Shown here piece after piece: positions 23,987-34,635 of a stretch of 64,000 nt of DNA. The first letter of the stretch is position 1; each line of letters starts with the position of its first letter. Both the position numbers and the translations under genes were made by a program. The DNA lies in NCBI GenBank assembly GCA_021613375.1, contig CM038702.1, forward strand, positions 30,795,194-30,859,193, in the 5' to 3' direction. The notes below the pieces were generated by a model, which did not search any database, was not told the DNA's origin, and was given only the letters and a program-made list of their open reading frames with translations. Origin of the DNA: Megaleporinus macrocephalus (Eukaryota > Chordata > Actinopteri > Characiformes > Anostomidae).

Positions 23987-25230
23987 CAGGGGTTGGACAA
24001 TGAAAGTGAAACACCTTGTTTTAGACCAGAATAATTTATTAGTATGGTGTAGGGCCTTCTTCTGCGACCAATACAGTGTCAGTTCGTCTTGGGAATGACA
24101 TAAAAATCCTGCACAGTGGCAGAGAGATTTTAAGCCATTCCTCTTGCAGGACAGTGGCCAGGTCACTACGTGATGCTGGTGGAGGAAAACGTTTCCTGAC
24201 TCGCTCCTCCAAAACACCCCAAAGTGGCTCAATAATATTTAGATCTGGTGACAGTGCAGGCCATAGGAGATGTTCAACTTTACTTTCATGTTCATCAAAC
24301 CAATCTTTCGCCTGTCTTGCTGTGTGTATTGGTGCATTGTCATCCTGATACACGCCACCGCCTTCAGGATACAATGTTTGAACCATTGGATGCACATGGT
24401 CCTCCAGAATAGTTCGGTAGTCCTTGGCAGTGACGCACCCACCTATCACAAGTATTGGGCCAAGGGAATGCCATGATATGGCAGCCCAAACCATCACTGA
24501 TCCACCCTCATGCTTCACTCTGGGCATGCAACAGTCTGGGTGGTACGCTTCTTTGGGGCTTCCCCACACCGCAACTAGTAAAGGTGGACTCATCAGAGAA
24601 CAATACATGTTTCACATTGTCCACAGCCCAATATTTGTGCTCCTTGCACCATTGAAACCAACGTTTGGCATTGGCACAAGTGACCAAAGGTTTGGCTATA
24701 GAAGCCCGGCCGTGTATAGTGACCCTATGGAGCTCCCGACGGACAGTTCTGGTGGAAACAGGAGAGTTGAGGTGCACATTTAATTCTGCTCTGATTTGGA
24801 CAACCATGGTTTTATGTTTTTTGGATACAATCCAGGTTAGCACCCGAACATCCCTTTCAGACAGCTTCCTCTTACGTCCACAGTTTATCCTATTGGATGT
24901 GGTTCGTCCTTCTTGGTGGTATGCTGACATTACCCTGGATACCGTGGCTCTTGATACATCACAAAAACTTGCTGTCTTGGTCACAGAAGCGCCAGCAAGA
25001 CGTGCACCAACAATTTGTCCTTTTTTGAATTCTGGTATGCCCCATAATGTTGTGGGCATTGCAATATTTTGAGCACAACTGTGCTCTTACCCTGTTAATT
25101 GAACTTCACACTCTGCTCTTACTGGTGCAATGTGCAATTAATGAAGATTGGCCACCAGAATGGTCCAATTTAGCCATTAAACCTCCAACAATAAAGTGAC
25201 AGGTGTTTCAGTTTCATTGTCCAACCTCTG
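23987..25230 (-). mobile_element. Tc1/mariner-like transposon, nearly complete
   Basis: A 1,244-bp element flanked by TA (23985-23986 and 25231-25232). Its short terminal repeats match well: CAGGGGTTGGACAATGAAAG on the left, and CAGAGGTTGGACAATGAAAC read inward from the right. Unlike the two older Tc1 relics in the window, the transposase is almost readable, which suggests a relatively recent insertion. It lies in an NLR intron in the same orientation as that gene. Confidence 0.92.
24039..25059 (-). pseudogene. Tc1-like transposase with a single frameshift
   Basis: The N-terminal open frame (25059 to about 24508, 183 codons) starts MPTTLWGIPEFKKGQIVGAR and has the helix-turn-helix ASVTKTASFCDVSRATVSRV and a GRKRK basic motif. 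It reaches the first catalytic Asp in VLFSDESTF. The second frame (to 24039) starts usefully near WGSPKEAYHPD and contains GGSVMVWAAISW, YQDDNAPIHTARQAKDWFDE and SPDLNIIEPLWGVLEERVR, ending GPTPY. The second and third acidic residues of the DDE triad are visible as QDDN and NIIEPLW. One frameshift at about 24545-24600 separates the halves, so the copy is inactive as it stands. Confidence 0.88.
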
Positions 25231-26354
25231 TAGCTACTCCGTAACTGGAGGTCTTTTGATATTTTCAAACATTTTATTATTACGTCTCCAACCGTTCAGT
25301 AGTCCTGTACTGTAAGACAACCAGTCACAAATCAGGTGACTTCTAGTTGCTAAATTAATGCAAAGAACACATTTAAAATGTTTAGAAAATACAGATATCA
25401 AGGTGCACTCTCTCCAGTTATTGCTACAGAACAGAATGACAGCCACATTTCTAAAGAACACGGTTGCTCTGACATAGCACAATGTACTTTTTATGACATT
25501 TTTTTTTTAAGAATGTGACTACCCCTTAAACAATAGTTTGAAAACTTGAAACTTGATTCATTTAGAAAAAAAATAACAGTAAAAAGCTCTGAAAATGCAC
25601 CATTTTAAAGAAACTATCAAGCTTCAATTATCTATGCATACAAAACTGAGAAATTTTTTCTTACATAAAAATAACTTGAAGGTTCAATTCCAATAAGTTA
25701 TATGTGAGAAGATTAACCTTTTCTTACAATGTGTTGGAATAGAAAACTAGCTTATTTGCTCATTAATAGTGTGTTCCATAATTACTGTTGGGATTAACAG
25801 ATTATTAATTATATTCAGTAATGAACTGAATCCGGATTTAAGGGTTACAATTCAGATGTTATTCAACATGGAATTGTGTTACATATAATAAATATTATTT
25901 GAACATGGTATATGGGGTGAGATATTTTTCTAAACCAATTTCCCATCGTTACTTCTAATTTAGGGTTAACATTTAAAAGTTTTATTAATCTGGAGCATTT
26001 GCATGATTTTTATTTCTGGAAATCAATGAGTTTGGTGAGTTAGCATGGAGTAAACTCCTAAGGAGACCTACTGTTTTTTTGTTTTTTTTTTCCTCTTTCT
26101 TTAGTGTGCTATGTATGTTTGTAGTTAGCAGTAAACGGTCTGCAAATTTATTTAAAAAAAAGACAAAAAAAAGACAAAAAAAAAAACACGTCAGAGGGAA
26201 AAACTCTAAAAGACCGTTTCAGACAGAAGGTAAATACAAATGTGCATTATGAAAAAAAGTTTGTGTTTTAGAAAAACCAAAACGTCCTCTTTAAGCATCT
26301 GTAACCAACTGGAGTGCAAGAATGACTGTAACACCCAAATAGTTTATTGCCTAC

Positions 26355-27907
26355 CTGAGAACTTTTGAGGCCTTGATAACTGGTAACAGTCTCAGAAAGG
26401 CCACATCCGGGTTCTGATATTCTGTGATGTCAAAAATTCTCTGCTGATCCTCAGAATTCAGTAAGCTTTTCACCATCACTGACCAATCTGAGGGTGTGAG
26501 TTCTTCTAGTACATTTGTCCGACTATCAGTGTAAGACACATTCAGTTCATCGAGGCAGCGAATGAGATTTAGCGACAAGCTCTTCTCAACGTTCTTTAAG
26601 ATGTGAGGGACAATGTTCTCTGAGCTCCCTCTTTGACAGGAATCAGTAAGAAAACATGACAAGTACTCGTAACTGGGACCTGCAGACATTCCAAGGAGGA
26701 AGAAGAGTAAGAAGTCTAATTCACTGTCTTTGCTTCTCAAAGCCTTATCAATGGCTCTTTGGTGCATATCATGTGGTGCCTCCACTGGCTGTGACAGATC
26801 TTCTGCACTCTCTTTCAGTGTATAATTAAGCATGTTGCCTTTGCTGGATCCTCTTCAAAAACAGTTAAATAGCCTTTCTCAAGGTTGTGCCATGCTAGTT
26901 TGCCTAACTTTAGGATCTCCTCAGCATCCGCCTTCATCTGCTTTTCTTCAGCCTTCTCACAGAAAGATGTTCCTCTCATCTCAGCGAGCAAGTAATGTGT
27001 GTACATCTCTGTTAAAGTCCGTGGCAGCTCCGCAGTACATGTGTTCATCAGTTCTTCCAAAACAGTGACAGCAATCTGACAAAACACCGGCAGCGAACGC
27101 ATGAAGTAGAGATTGCTTGATGACTTCATATGAATGATCGCTTCTGCAGCCACACTACAGTCACGAACACGTCTTCTGACATATTCTTCCCACTGTACAT
27201 CGTCTAGACCCTGAATCTCAACAACTCGCTGCAGAAATTTGTAAGGGATCAAAGCGGCTCCCTCTGGATTTGATGCCACCCAGATCTGGGCTTTCGGGAA
27301 CAGATCCCCTCTCAGGAGGTTTACCAGCAGTGCACTTGGCGACAGCTCCTCCGTTGCATCACTACAAGACTTTGTGTCCCAGTTTAGGTCAAGTCTACAC
27401 TCGCTCAGGTCATCAAGCACAAAGAGGACTCTGGCATGTTGGAGAGGATCAAGTTCTGTCAGTTCTGGAAAGATCAAACCTAAAAGTCGCATCAGGCTGC
27501 ATTTTGTTTCCACTAAGCTCAGCTCTGTGAGACTAAAAGGCAGAACGAATGTGATGTCCTGATGTGTTCTGCCCTCCGACCAGTCCAAAACAAACTTCTT
27601 CAAAGCAGTTGTTCTACCAGTCCCGGGTTTCCCTTCCATCAAAACAGTTCTGATACCGCTATTAGTGATGGGACACAGTTTGAAGAGGTCTTCATACTCG
27701 ATTACATTCTCAGCTTTTAAAAACTCCCTAATGGGGCCTTTCAGACCTTCATTCATTTCTTTGTTTTTGATTCCATCTTCTGTTCCCTTTGATAAATGCA
27801 GTTTTATTGGAACATGGTAAATGGTGTCAAGGTCTTCATACTTATTTTTCAGCTTTTCTTTCAGCAAAGATCTGAGTGAGTTGGTGCGCTCATCAGTGCT
27901 CTCCTCA
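26355..27907 (-). pseudogene. NLR FISNA-NACHT exon with internal deletion/frameshift
   Basis: The exon runs from acceptor TTTCTTTCTAG (AG at 27909-27908) to donor CTCAG|GTAG (GT at 26354-26353). The N-terminal ~95 residues correspond to FISNA. NACHT follows: Walker A-like EGKPGTGRTT (about 27634-27606), Walker B VLFVLDDLSECRL (about 27429-27391), WVASNPEGA in the sensor region, then LPVFCQIAVTVLEELM and LPRTLTEMYTHYLL. The first frame stops at 26815-26817 after YLTVFEEDPAKAT. The next frame resumes with HQRAIDKALRSKDSELDFLL and continues to SKVLR at the donor. Relative to family members, roughly 60-70 residues around the VHLSIQEFLAA-type segment are missing, and the frame changes. Known NLR NACHT exons are about 1.7-1.8 kb; this one is 1,553 bp. 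Confidence 0.85.
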
Positions 27908-27909
27908 CT

Positions 27910-29556
27910 AGAAAGAAACAAATCTGTTAAGATTACAGGAGAAACAGCTTTTAATATGTTGTAATAAATCATATCCTGAAACCACAAATTATGGTAATAA
28001 ATATGTTATATTGCTGCAGACCATGGTCATGATATGTAAATAAATATTCACCCAAACACTTACCTCTTTCCAGACAAAACACACCCACAATAACAGATAC
28101 TGTACATGCTCAATAAATGATGTCCAATGCAGTGATTTTCCTTAAATTACTTTTTAAGGAGACGAACTGAAGTGAAGTGGAGAAATATGAGAGAAAATGC
28201 TTCTACATAGGTGTGCTCTATGATATAATTAATCAATTAGTAACCATCTGTGCCATGCATAAAAATGCTGCCTGCCAGCTGACCTTGATTTTGGATCAAG
28301 ATTAAGAGATTTAAATGTCTTTGAAAGAGTTAATTTACAGGAAGAAGAAGCTTTAGCCACACAGACTGATATTTCAGTAAGAACAGTGACTAAAGTGGCA
28401 TCTGCATCTGGCAATGTGTTTGAAAGTGATCATTAAACATCTGTGATGCTCATGTATTAGTGTGAGAATGTGATCAAGAACAGTCAGCAGCTACATAGAA
28501 AGGGATATTACAGTAAGGCTGCAGTGCAGAAACCCCTTATTATAAAGACAGAAAAACATGTGAGAGCTATGAGAGCAAAAGGGCAAATCCACAGAGAATG
28601 GTGTACAGAAAAGGGATATGATCAGGTGAATTATTGTACAACAAATTGTCCATTTGTGGGCAAGTGTATGTGTGATGCACACTAAGAAAATGATACATGC
28701 AAGTTATTATGCAATGCAACTGTCTACAACAGCTAAGCTATGAAAAAATTGACCACACAAACCCGCAGAGAGAAGCAGTGCAGTGCTGAAGTGGTGAGAA
28801 GCTGGTAACTAGACACCACGAGGCGCCTTTAGAGGTTTTTTAAGGGTGGGTCAGAGCATGTTAGGCATGATGTTTTGGCTCATTCATATATATATATATT
28901 CATACATATATATAAACTATGTATGTGACGTAAAATCTTACCTCAGAGGAGCACCTGAAGGCTTAACATTTATCATTGTTATATGATGCTTTTAAAGATC
29001 TGTCATTAATCTTCTATTTTACCTGTTCAGATCAACAAGAAAAAATAATAATCACAGTGGCCTCAAGAATTATTTTATTAAGGCAATGGAAAAAATACAA
29101 AGTAGCTAAAAACATACACAGAAATGACTCAAAGGTGTGTTGTTGGGAGACCTCCATTAACAAGCTTAATACTTTCAATATTTCACTGCACCTGAGCCTA
29201 AGTCTAATAAGTCTGAGTCACTACAAAGCAGGTTTGAATGTTACTACAGACAGAGATTTTCAGAAGCTATACAGACATACCAAATATATTTGAGAAATGT
29301 TCTCTTTGCTATCTAAAACAAATTAAGCTATAAACCAAGGCTGCCTAAGACACATGCCTGCAGTCTGGAGTCACAGTTGAGCAGTAAGTCTGACAAACTT
29401 TCAACATAAAATGAATACAGATCTAAGACCAATAAAAGAGGTTTAACAGTCAGACTGAAGTTTTGGGTCTTCCTTGTTTTTCGCTGGAGTGACAGCTGTG
29501 AAGCTGTCGTTACGTTTATTTGACAGTAGCTAAAAGGAAAGAAAACCTCTGCTTAC
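27910..29556. other. NLR 5' introns and flanking AT-rich DNA
   Basis: Apart from the small candidate exon at 28942-28976, nothing coding is supported. A second phase-compatible donor (CAAAATCAAG|GTCAGC, about 28280) exists but lacks a convincing upstream acceptor. An ATATAT-rich tract lies at 28890-28915. Confidence 0.5.
28942..28976 (-). CDS. candidate NLR N-terminal coding exon
   Basis: A putative short start exon: ATG at 28976-28974, reading MINVKPSGAPL, then two bases of a split codon before a strong donor (CTCTGAG|GTAAGA, GT at 28941-28940). Phase 2 matches the FISNA-NACHT exon, whose first base would complete a Ser codon. The upstream acceptor is not certain; AACAG at about 29025 is possible. 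Fish NLRs often have a brief N-terminal exon here. Without transcript data this is a prediction. Confidence 0.4.
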
Positions 29557-29650
29557 CTGCTCTGACACCTTCTTCCAGCTCCTGCCCTGTTTCTGGGCTG
29601 TGTGGACTCCTCAGAGTCAATCTAACACTTTCTTTTCGTCACAGCAAGCC
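29557..29650 (-). other. candidate NLR 5' untranslated exon
   Basis: A consensus donor GAGCAG|GTAAGC lies at 29557/29556 on the minus strand, preceded by a comparatively GC-rich segment without an ATG in a useful frame. This could be the first, non-coding exon of the NLR gene. The right boundary is arbitrary. Confidence 0.3.
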
Positions 29651-31075
29651 GAGAACTGCCTCCTGAGCAGCAGCTGATGGCCGCTGTTAGGGAAACGAAA
29701 GATTGGAACAGTACTTGCCAACGATAGCGACCCAAAGTCTGTCAAAATAAAAGTCTTTTCTAAATTTAGTTGGCCTGGAAAGCATTGCAAAACACCAAGA
29801 GAAATCTCAACAATTTTTATTTTTTTCTCCACAGGTAAATGGTTAAAGTATATATGTCAATCAAAGTGTGAAATTAAGAGAAAAACAGAGCCAGAACTGT
29901 TTTTGGTGGTAGTGACAGTGGTAGTGTTGGGAGAGGTGCTAGTGTCGTCATTTTTAACGGTGCAAGGGTTTTACTGTAAACACGAGATATTCGTCAAGAA
30001 CTTGTCATATTCACTTTGCTGTTTCCTAAAAACAAACTCAGAATGTTTTACTTCTCAACAAAAGTTAAAGGGTATTTTGGAAAGCGAAAGCCTTGTGAAG
30101 ACTTTCACAAAGCCCAGTTTGATCTGTTTTTGGTTCACAGGATGTGTCTGGGCTGACAAGCCATCTTTGAAATCTGGCATATGTTCAATATATATCAATG
30201 AATGTCCTGTATCTTAAACAGTTGCTTTTTCCACTTTGAAGTACAATAGAAGTTAAAACATTTTAGTTTTTGTCTCAAATTATCTGATTTTCCTTCATCC
30301 ATACCATATGCAGTATGCTATTTCACTTCTACTACAACTACTACTACTAGTTTATTTGCTCCAAATGTTTCTACCCAGGTGTTGCAATAATCTGACCCCA
30401 AAATGTCTGTTCCGGTGTTTTGTAAGTAGTTTTTTTAAAAAATAAATTATGTTGCTACAATTAGCTAGTTTGACAAATTTGAAAACGAAAGAATGTACTT
30501 CTTAATGAGCTCTGGGCCACATTTGACCAATACCCACAGTGCCTGTGAAGTCAACAATATTACAGAAGAGTAACTTACTAAGTCATAAAGAAGTAATTAA
30601 TTAATTATCATGAAAATACATATGTAAAATACACATTCGATGACTTTGCTAATCCACTTAGTCATATTCCATATTTAACTGTCATTAAAATGCTGTCTTT
30701 GAATGAGTCCATATGACAATTGTTAAAGACTATTTAAAGTATTTTTTTTAAATAGGACACTTATTGTGTAGAATTTATGCACATGTAAAATACTGCATAG
30801 GTTTTGTGAACATATTTATTAAACTTGCTATGTTTTTTGCTTTGAAATTAAACTTTTAACATTTGTCATAACACTTTTTTTCACTACCTCAAGTAAACCC
30901 TGTAAGAAGAAACCAAAGACACGATGACCTAATTGATGCTTCAGTGGAAGGCAAACACATGCTTTAACATAATACAGGATCAACCGGGAGAGGGAACTCA
31001 GTAATCCTCTGGATGCAGTACAAGGAAAAGAAAATGATCAATAGTTAAATAGCATATTGGTGATGTAATCAGAGG
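29651..31075. other. gene-free AT-rich interval
   Basis: Only short open frames occur, for example a 104-codon + strand frame at 29903-30217, with no recognisable similarity and no splice context. A (CTA)n-like cluster lies near 30327-30350. No gene or named repeat is identified. A promoter for the minus-strand NLR gene could lie here, but no TATA or other element was convincingly placed. Confidence 0.5.
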
Positions 31076-31083
31076 CTATTTAA

Positions 31084-33242
31084 CAGACGTGTGGACTGGA
31101 GTCACATGACTTGGACTCGAGTCCAACTCAAGTCACTAAACTGATGACTTGTGACTTGACTTGACAACATCATTAAAGAGTTTCGACTTGACTTAGACTT
31201 TACCTTATTTTCCGGATGAAAACGAGACAATAACTAAATAAAAACTACAAAAATTGGATGACACTTTAGTCAACGAAAAAAACAGACGAAAGTGTTTGGC
31301 AGGGACGACATCCAATCAGAACTGATTTAGTTTTGTGAAAGGAAGGGACAAGTTAGGAAACAGCCAATCATAACTATTCAGCGCATATGGAGAGGTGGGA
31401 CAATCGGGTAGCTATCAATCAAACACACACTTGCATAAATTTGGTCTAAACCCCACGAAGACCATACGAGACTGTGAACTTGAACCTGCCTGTGAACCTG
31501 TCGTTAGTCATGATGGAACTAAGTTATCTAGACAGCATCAGCAGAGAGAAAGAGAGTTTAGCGTTTGTGTTTAGAGAAAATCACCACACCGCGCTGGACA
31601 TCAGCTCTCCAGCACCCCAGCACCCCCCCACCCACTAACTAGCTAGCTAACTCCAGCATCTGCATTTGATGATCATGTCCCAAATCTCTCCATACACACT
31701 TGAAAGTGCACGAAACAGATTAACTAGTTTTATTTACAGTTTATCAGTGTCTGTAATGTGCAGTGTGTGTCTCTAGTAAACACTGTGACCTAGATATGGC
31801 AGTTTTTTATTCATTGCTTTACTGTTAGGCTAACATTTATTTGAATTGCACAATTAAAAATAATTTCATAGTAAAAAGTGATAAATGCAATTAATTAAAT
31901 TAGTTAACCACAAAGCATGTAATTGAATTAGATTGACAGCACTACTGACACTTATTAAATAAATAAGAGATAATAAATAAAAAGGTGATACAATGATAAT
32001 TGTGTGTATTAGTCTTTCAAACAGGAATAATATTCCATAACTGGTTAATAAATGTTTCATTTAGTGTAAGTATATATAATGACTTAAATAATTCAAGGGA
32101 ACTGAAGAAAAAGCATTTACATTTTATACCCCTTATATTTTAATTGGCTGAATCGACTGTAGATTTAGTCAGATTATTCAGATGACTAAATTATGACTGA
32201 AACTAAATGACATTTTAGTCAAAAGACTACGACCAAAACTAACTCAAAATTTGCTGTCAAAATGAACACTGCTCACTACCCTATTTTTTGTACATGATAA
32301 ATAAGGAAAACTTAATCAAATAACTGGATCATTTTGTATTAAACAATATCCCGTTCAACTACAAAGATTATGCTGCGGTAAATAAAAAAGAACTGCGACA
32401 TGCAGGACATGTGGAGTCAAGATCACAGATGGAGCTGCAACCACTTTAAACTTTGTTTGACTTTTGAGGCTGCACAAAGAACAGTAAGTCTCTGCTATGT
32501 ATATTTCACATATAGCAGTTAGCTAGCTAGCAGACTTAGTGACATAATGATACACAACAGCTAATGTGAACAAAGCTCCCTCCCTCTGTTCATCCCTCCT
32601 AGATATTCCACTGTGAACTTTACTGAAAAATTAAAGCATTTAGGAACCACAGCATCTCAGACAGGAAGTGTACAAGTAGTGCAGATAAGTGCCGAACACT
32701 GATCAGTCAGTACATGCAGAGCTACTGCATGAGTTCACACATGCTGTCAGAGCTGAAAGACCCGGTCTATATATTAATGCTTATGGGTTTAGAATGTGAT
32801 GTTATTAAAATTCCTGTAGGTGTAATGTGTACTAATACTTCCATAATACTTCTCAACCTTGGCCTTCGAGGCCCACTGCTTCACATTTCAGTGGTTTTTC
32901 TGCTTAAAAACCTATTTTAACTGGGTAATGGACTGGTAATGAGGTGATTAGTGATTAGAACTGCTTTAAATGATCTAATTTCTTATGCCAGTTATTTTTG
33001 TTATAATACAAACTTTAAAAAAGTTAACGTTATATTAATGTTAGTTTGATATACTACTAATCAACAGCATCAATTGTGTTAAATACTAAAATGACTATAC
33101 ATCTGGTGACTTCACTAGGACTCAAAGTTTAAGACTTAACTCGAGACTTCCTTGTATTGACTTGGGACTTGACTCGGGACTTGATTGTCAAGACTTGAGA
33201 CTTACTTGTTACTTGCAACTTAGTGACTTGGTCCCATGTCTG
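31084..33242. mobile_element. hAT-like non-autonomous element with 8-bp target duplication
   Basis: The element is flanked on both sides by CTATTTAA (31076-31083 and 33243-33250), the 8-bp duplication expected of hAT transposons. The ends are imperfect inverted repeats: CAGACGTGTGGACTGGAGTC on the left, and CAGACATGGGACCAAGTCAC read inward from the right. Both subterminal regions are full of GACTTG/CAAGTC repeats, about 31100-31190 and 33110-33235. The 2.16-kb interior has no transposase frame. It includes patches (GACACTTTAGTCAACG near 31260 and GACATTTTAGTCAAAAGAC near 32208) that suggest a second, nested non-autonomous element. Confidence 0.85.
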
Positions 33243-33604
33243 CTATTTAAATTACAAATAGCTTTTTTACTATTCTCAAACCAAGACTCTGCTCACCATA
33301 CAGTAACTTTGAGTTTCATCTAACCCTGGTGGCATTGTTAGCAATAGTAATGATTTACTGTTATGAATTCTTTATATTCTACATATTTAGCTGGTAATAT
33401 TTCATTTTATTTCTTTGGCTATCCTCAAAGTTTGCCTATCTTGAAAAAAAACTCTATAATAGTGTCAACTTTACAGTCATGGTTTTTGTCAAAACTCACT
33501 AATAAGTATATAGTGCATGTGCTGGAGTACGTAAACCTTTTTTAAATAGTCTGAATATTTAAAAATGAAGAGATTAAATTGTTAAATTCTTAACTAAAAT
33601 CAGT

Positions 33605-34635
33605 TAACTACAGTGTTGGGTGTTGTGATTTAAGTTAAGCATGGCTATCGCTGGTCAGTGACTGGATAGGGTCTGATCAAATGATTAAAATATTTTAAAC
33701 AAACCATTACGTTTGAATACACTCAAAGCTAGATTTCACTGTGGACCATAAAAATTTCTTAATGTATTAATGGGACTGATGTGAGAAGCTAAGTCATTTC
33801 TGGTGGGTTACTCGATGGGAGACCATACAGTGTAATGAAAGCTTTAAAAGTTTTTCACCAAACCTTTACGTTTAAATACACTCAGAGCTAGATTTCACTG
33901 TGGGCCATACAGATTTCTTAACGTATTAAAGAGAAAGTCTGTATGTGCTGCCTTACATATTCTACTGAATTACTTGAAAAACACTATACTGGCTGCTTGG
34001 CTTTAGCTGCTGTGTAGAAGCCTAGGGGAACCATTAGATTTCAGGAAATTCAGGAAATAAAGCAATGTGAGGCTTAGCCAGCTTTGTGATTAGAAGGAAA
34101 TGACACTAGGTGGCGATATTAAGTTTCAAACATAACTATGGGAAGAAGATTAAAAATTTTAGAAAGGAAACCAGTATCTATTGAGTCATACTAGAGAGAT
34201 GAATACCTTGAATGGCCTATATTGCAAGCCATTGCTGTCCAGTAGGTCCATGGCTTAGATGGTCCATGGCTAGGTCTATGTCCAGTAGGTCCATGGCTTA
34301 GACTGGTGTGTGAAACTAAGCTGGGTTATCTCTGGATGGGACAACACAGAAGCTGAACAAAGCTTTTAAACTTTTTTACCAAACCTTTAGAAGAAGAATT
34401 ATACTGGCTGCTTGGCTTTAGCTACTGTATAAAAGTCTATAGGAATCCTTGGATTTAGGAAATAAAGCAATGTGAGGTTTAGCCAGCTTTGTGTCTATAA
34501 GGAAATAACACTAGGTGGCATTATTAAGTTTCAAACCTATCTGTATGGGAAGAAGATGAAAAATTTTAGAAAGGAAACCAGTATCTATTAAGTCATACTA
34601 TACAGAGAGTATGCTTGATATGGCTTATATTGCCA
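33605..34635 (-). repeat. inverted, degenerate satellite monomers at array edge
   Basis: About two divergent copies of the 511-bp satellite lie opposite in orientation to the main array. For instance, GGAAGAAGATTAAAAATTTT followed by AGAAAGGAAACCAGTATCTA near 34140-34185 is the reverse complement of the array's CAGTATCTA-type block. 5S-like segments now read forward: GTTAAGCATGGCTATCGCTG around 33635, GAAGCTAAGTCATTTCTGGT around 33787 with GATGGGAGACCATACAG shortly after, and a third near 34315. Orientation switches at about 34630-34640. Confidence 0.85.

Larger units (their letters stand above)
23470..26354. other. NLR intron between NACHT and first LRR exon
   Basis: The interval includes the nearly complete Tc1-like element at 23987-25230. 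The rest (25233-26340) is AT-rich with A- and T-runs around 26070-26190, and no exon is recognised in it. Fish NLR genes normally place the LRR exons directly after this intron. Confidence 0.65.
13080..29650 (-). pseudogene. fish NLR gene (FISNA-NACHT-LRR-B30.2), probably decayed
   Basis: Span of a minus-strand member of the expanded fish NLR family (NLRC3-like/NLRP12-like, often called NLR-C), cytosolic receptor-type ATPases with LRRs and often a C-terminal B30.2 domain. Exon order is: candidate 5' exons (about 29557 and 28942-28976), FISNA-NACHT (26355-27907), LRR exons (23310-23467, 22146-22325, 21777-21956, about 21152-21382, 19926-20093, 19348-19521), a 47-bp linker exon (14235-14281) and B30.2 (13080-13657). 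Most junctions are phase 2, so exons can be joined modularly. Two lesions break the frame, one in the NACHT exon near 26815-26835 and one in the first LRR exon. NACHT active-site residues are also changed. A sequencing or assembly error is the alternative for either frameshift. Confidence 0.8.

Noticed and set aside
26832..27530. Plus-strand open frames over the NACHT exon
   Set aside because: Antisense shadows of the FISNA-NACHT coding sequence.
28229..28414. Minus-strand frame ending LNLDPKSR at a possible phase-2 donor, as an NLR N-terminal exon
   Set aside because: The donor (GTCAGC) is weak and no acceptor fits; the alternative at 28942-28976 has a stronger donor and a start codon.
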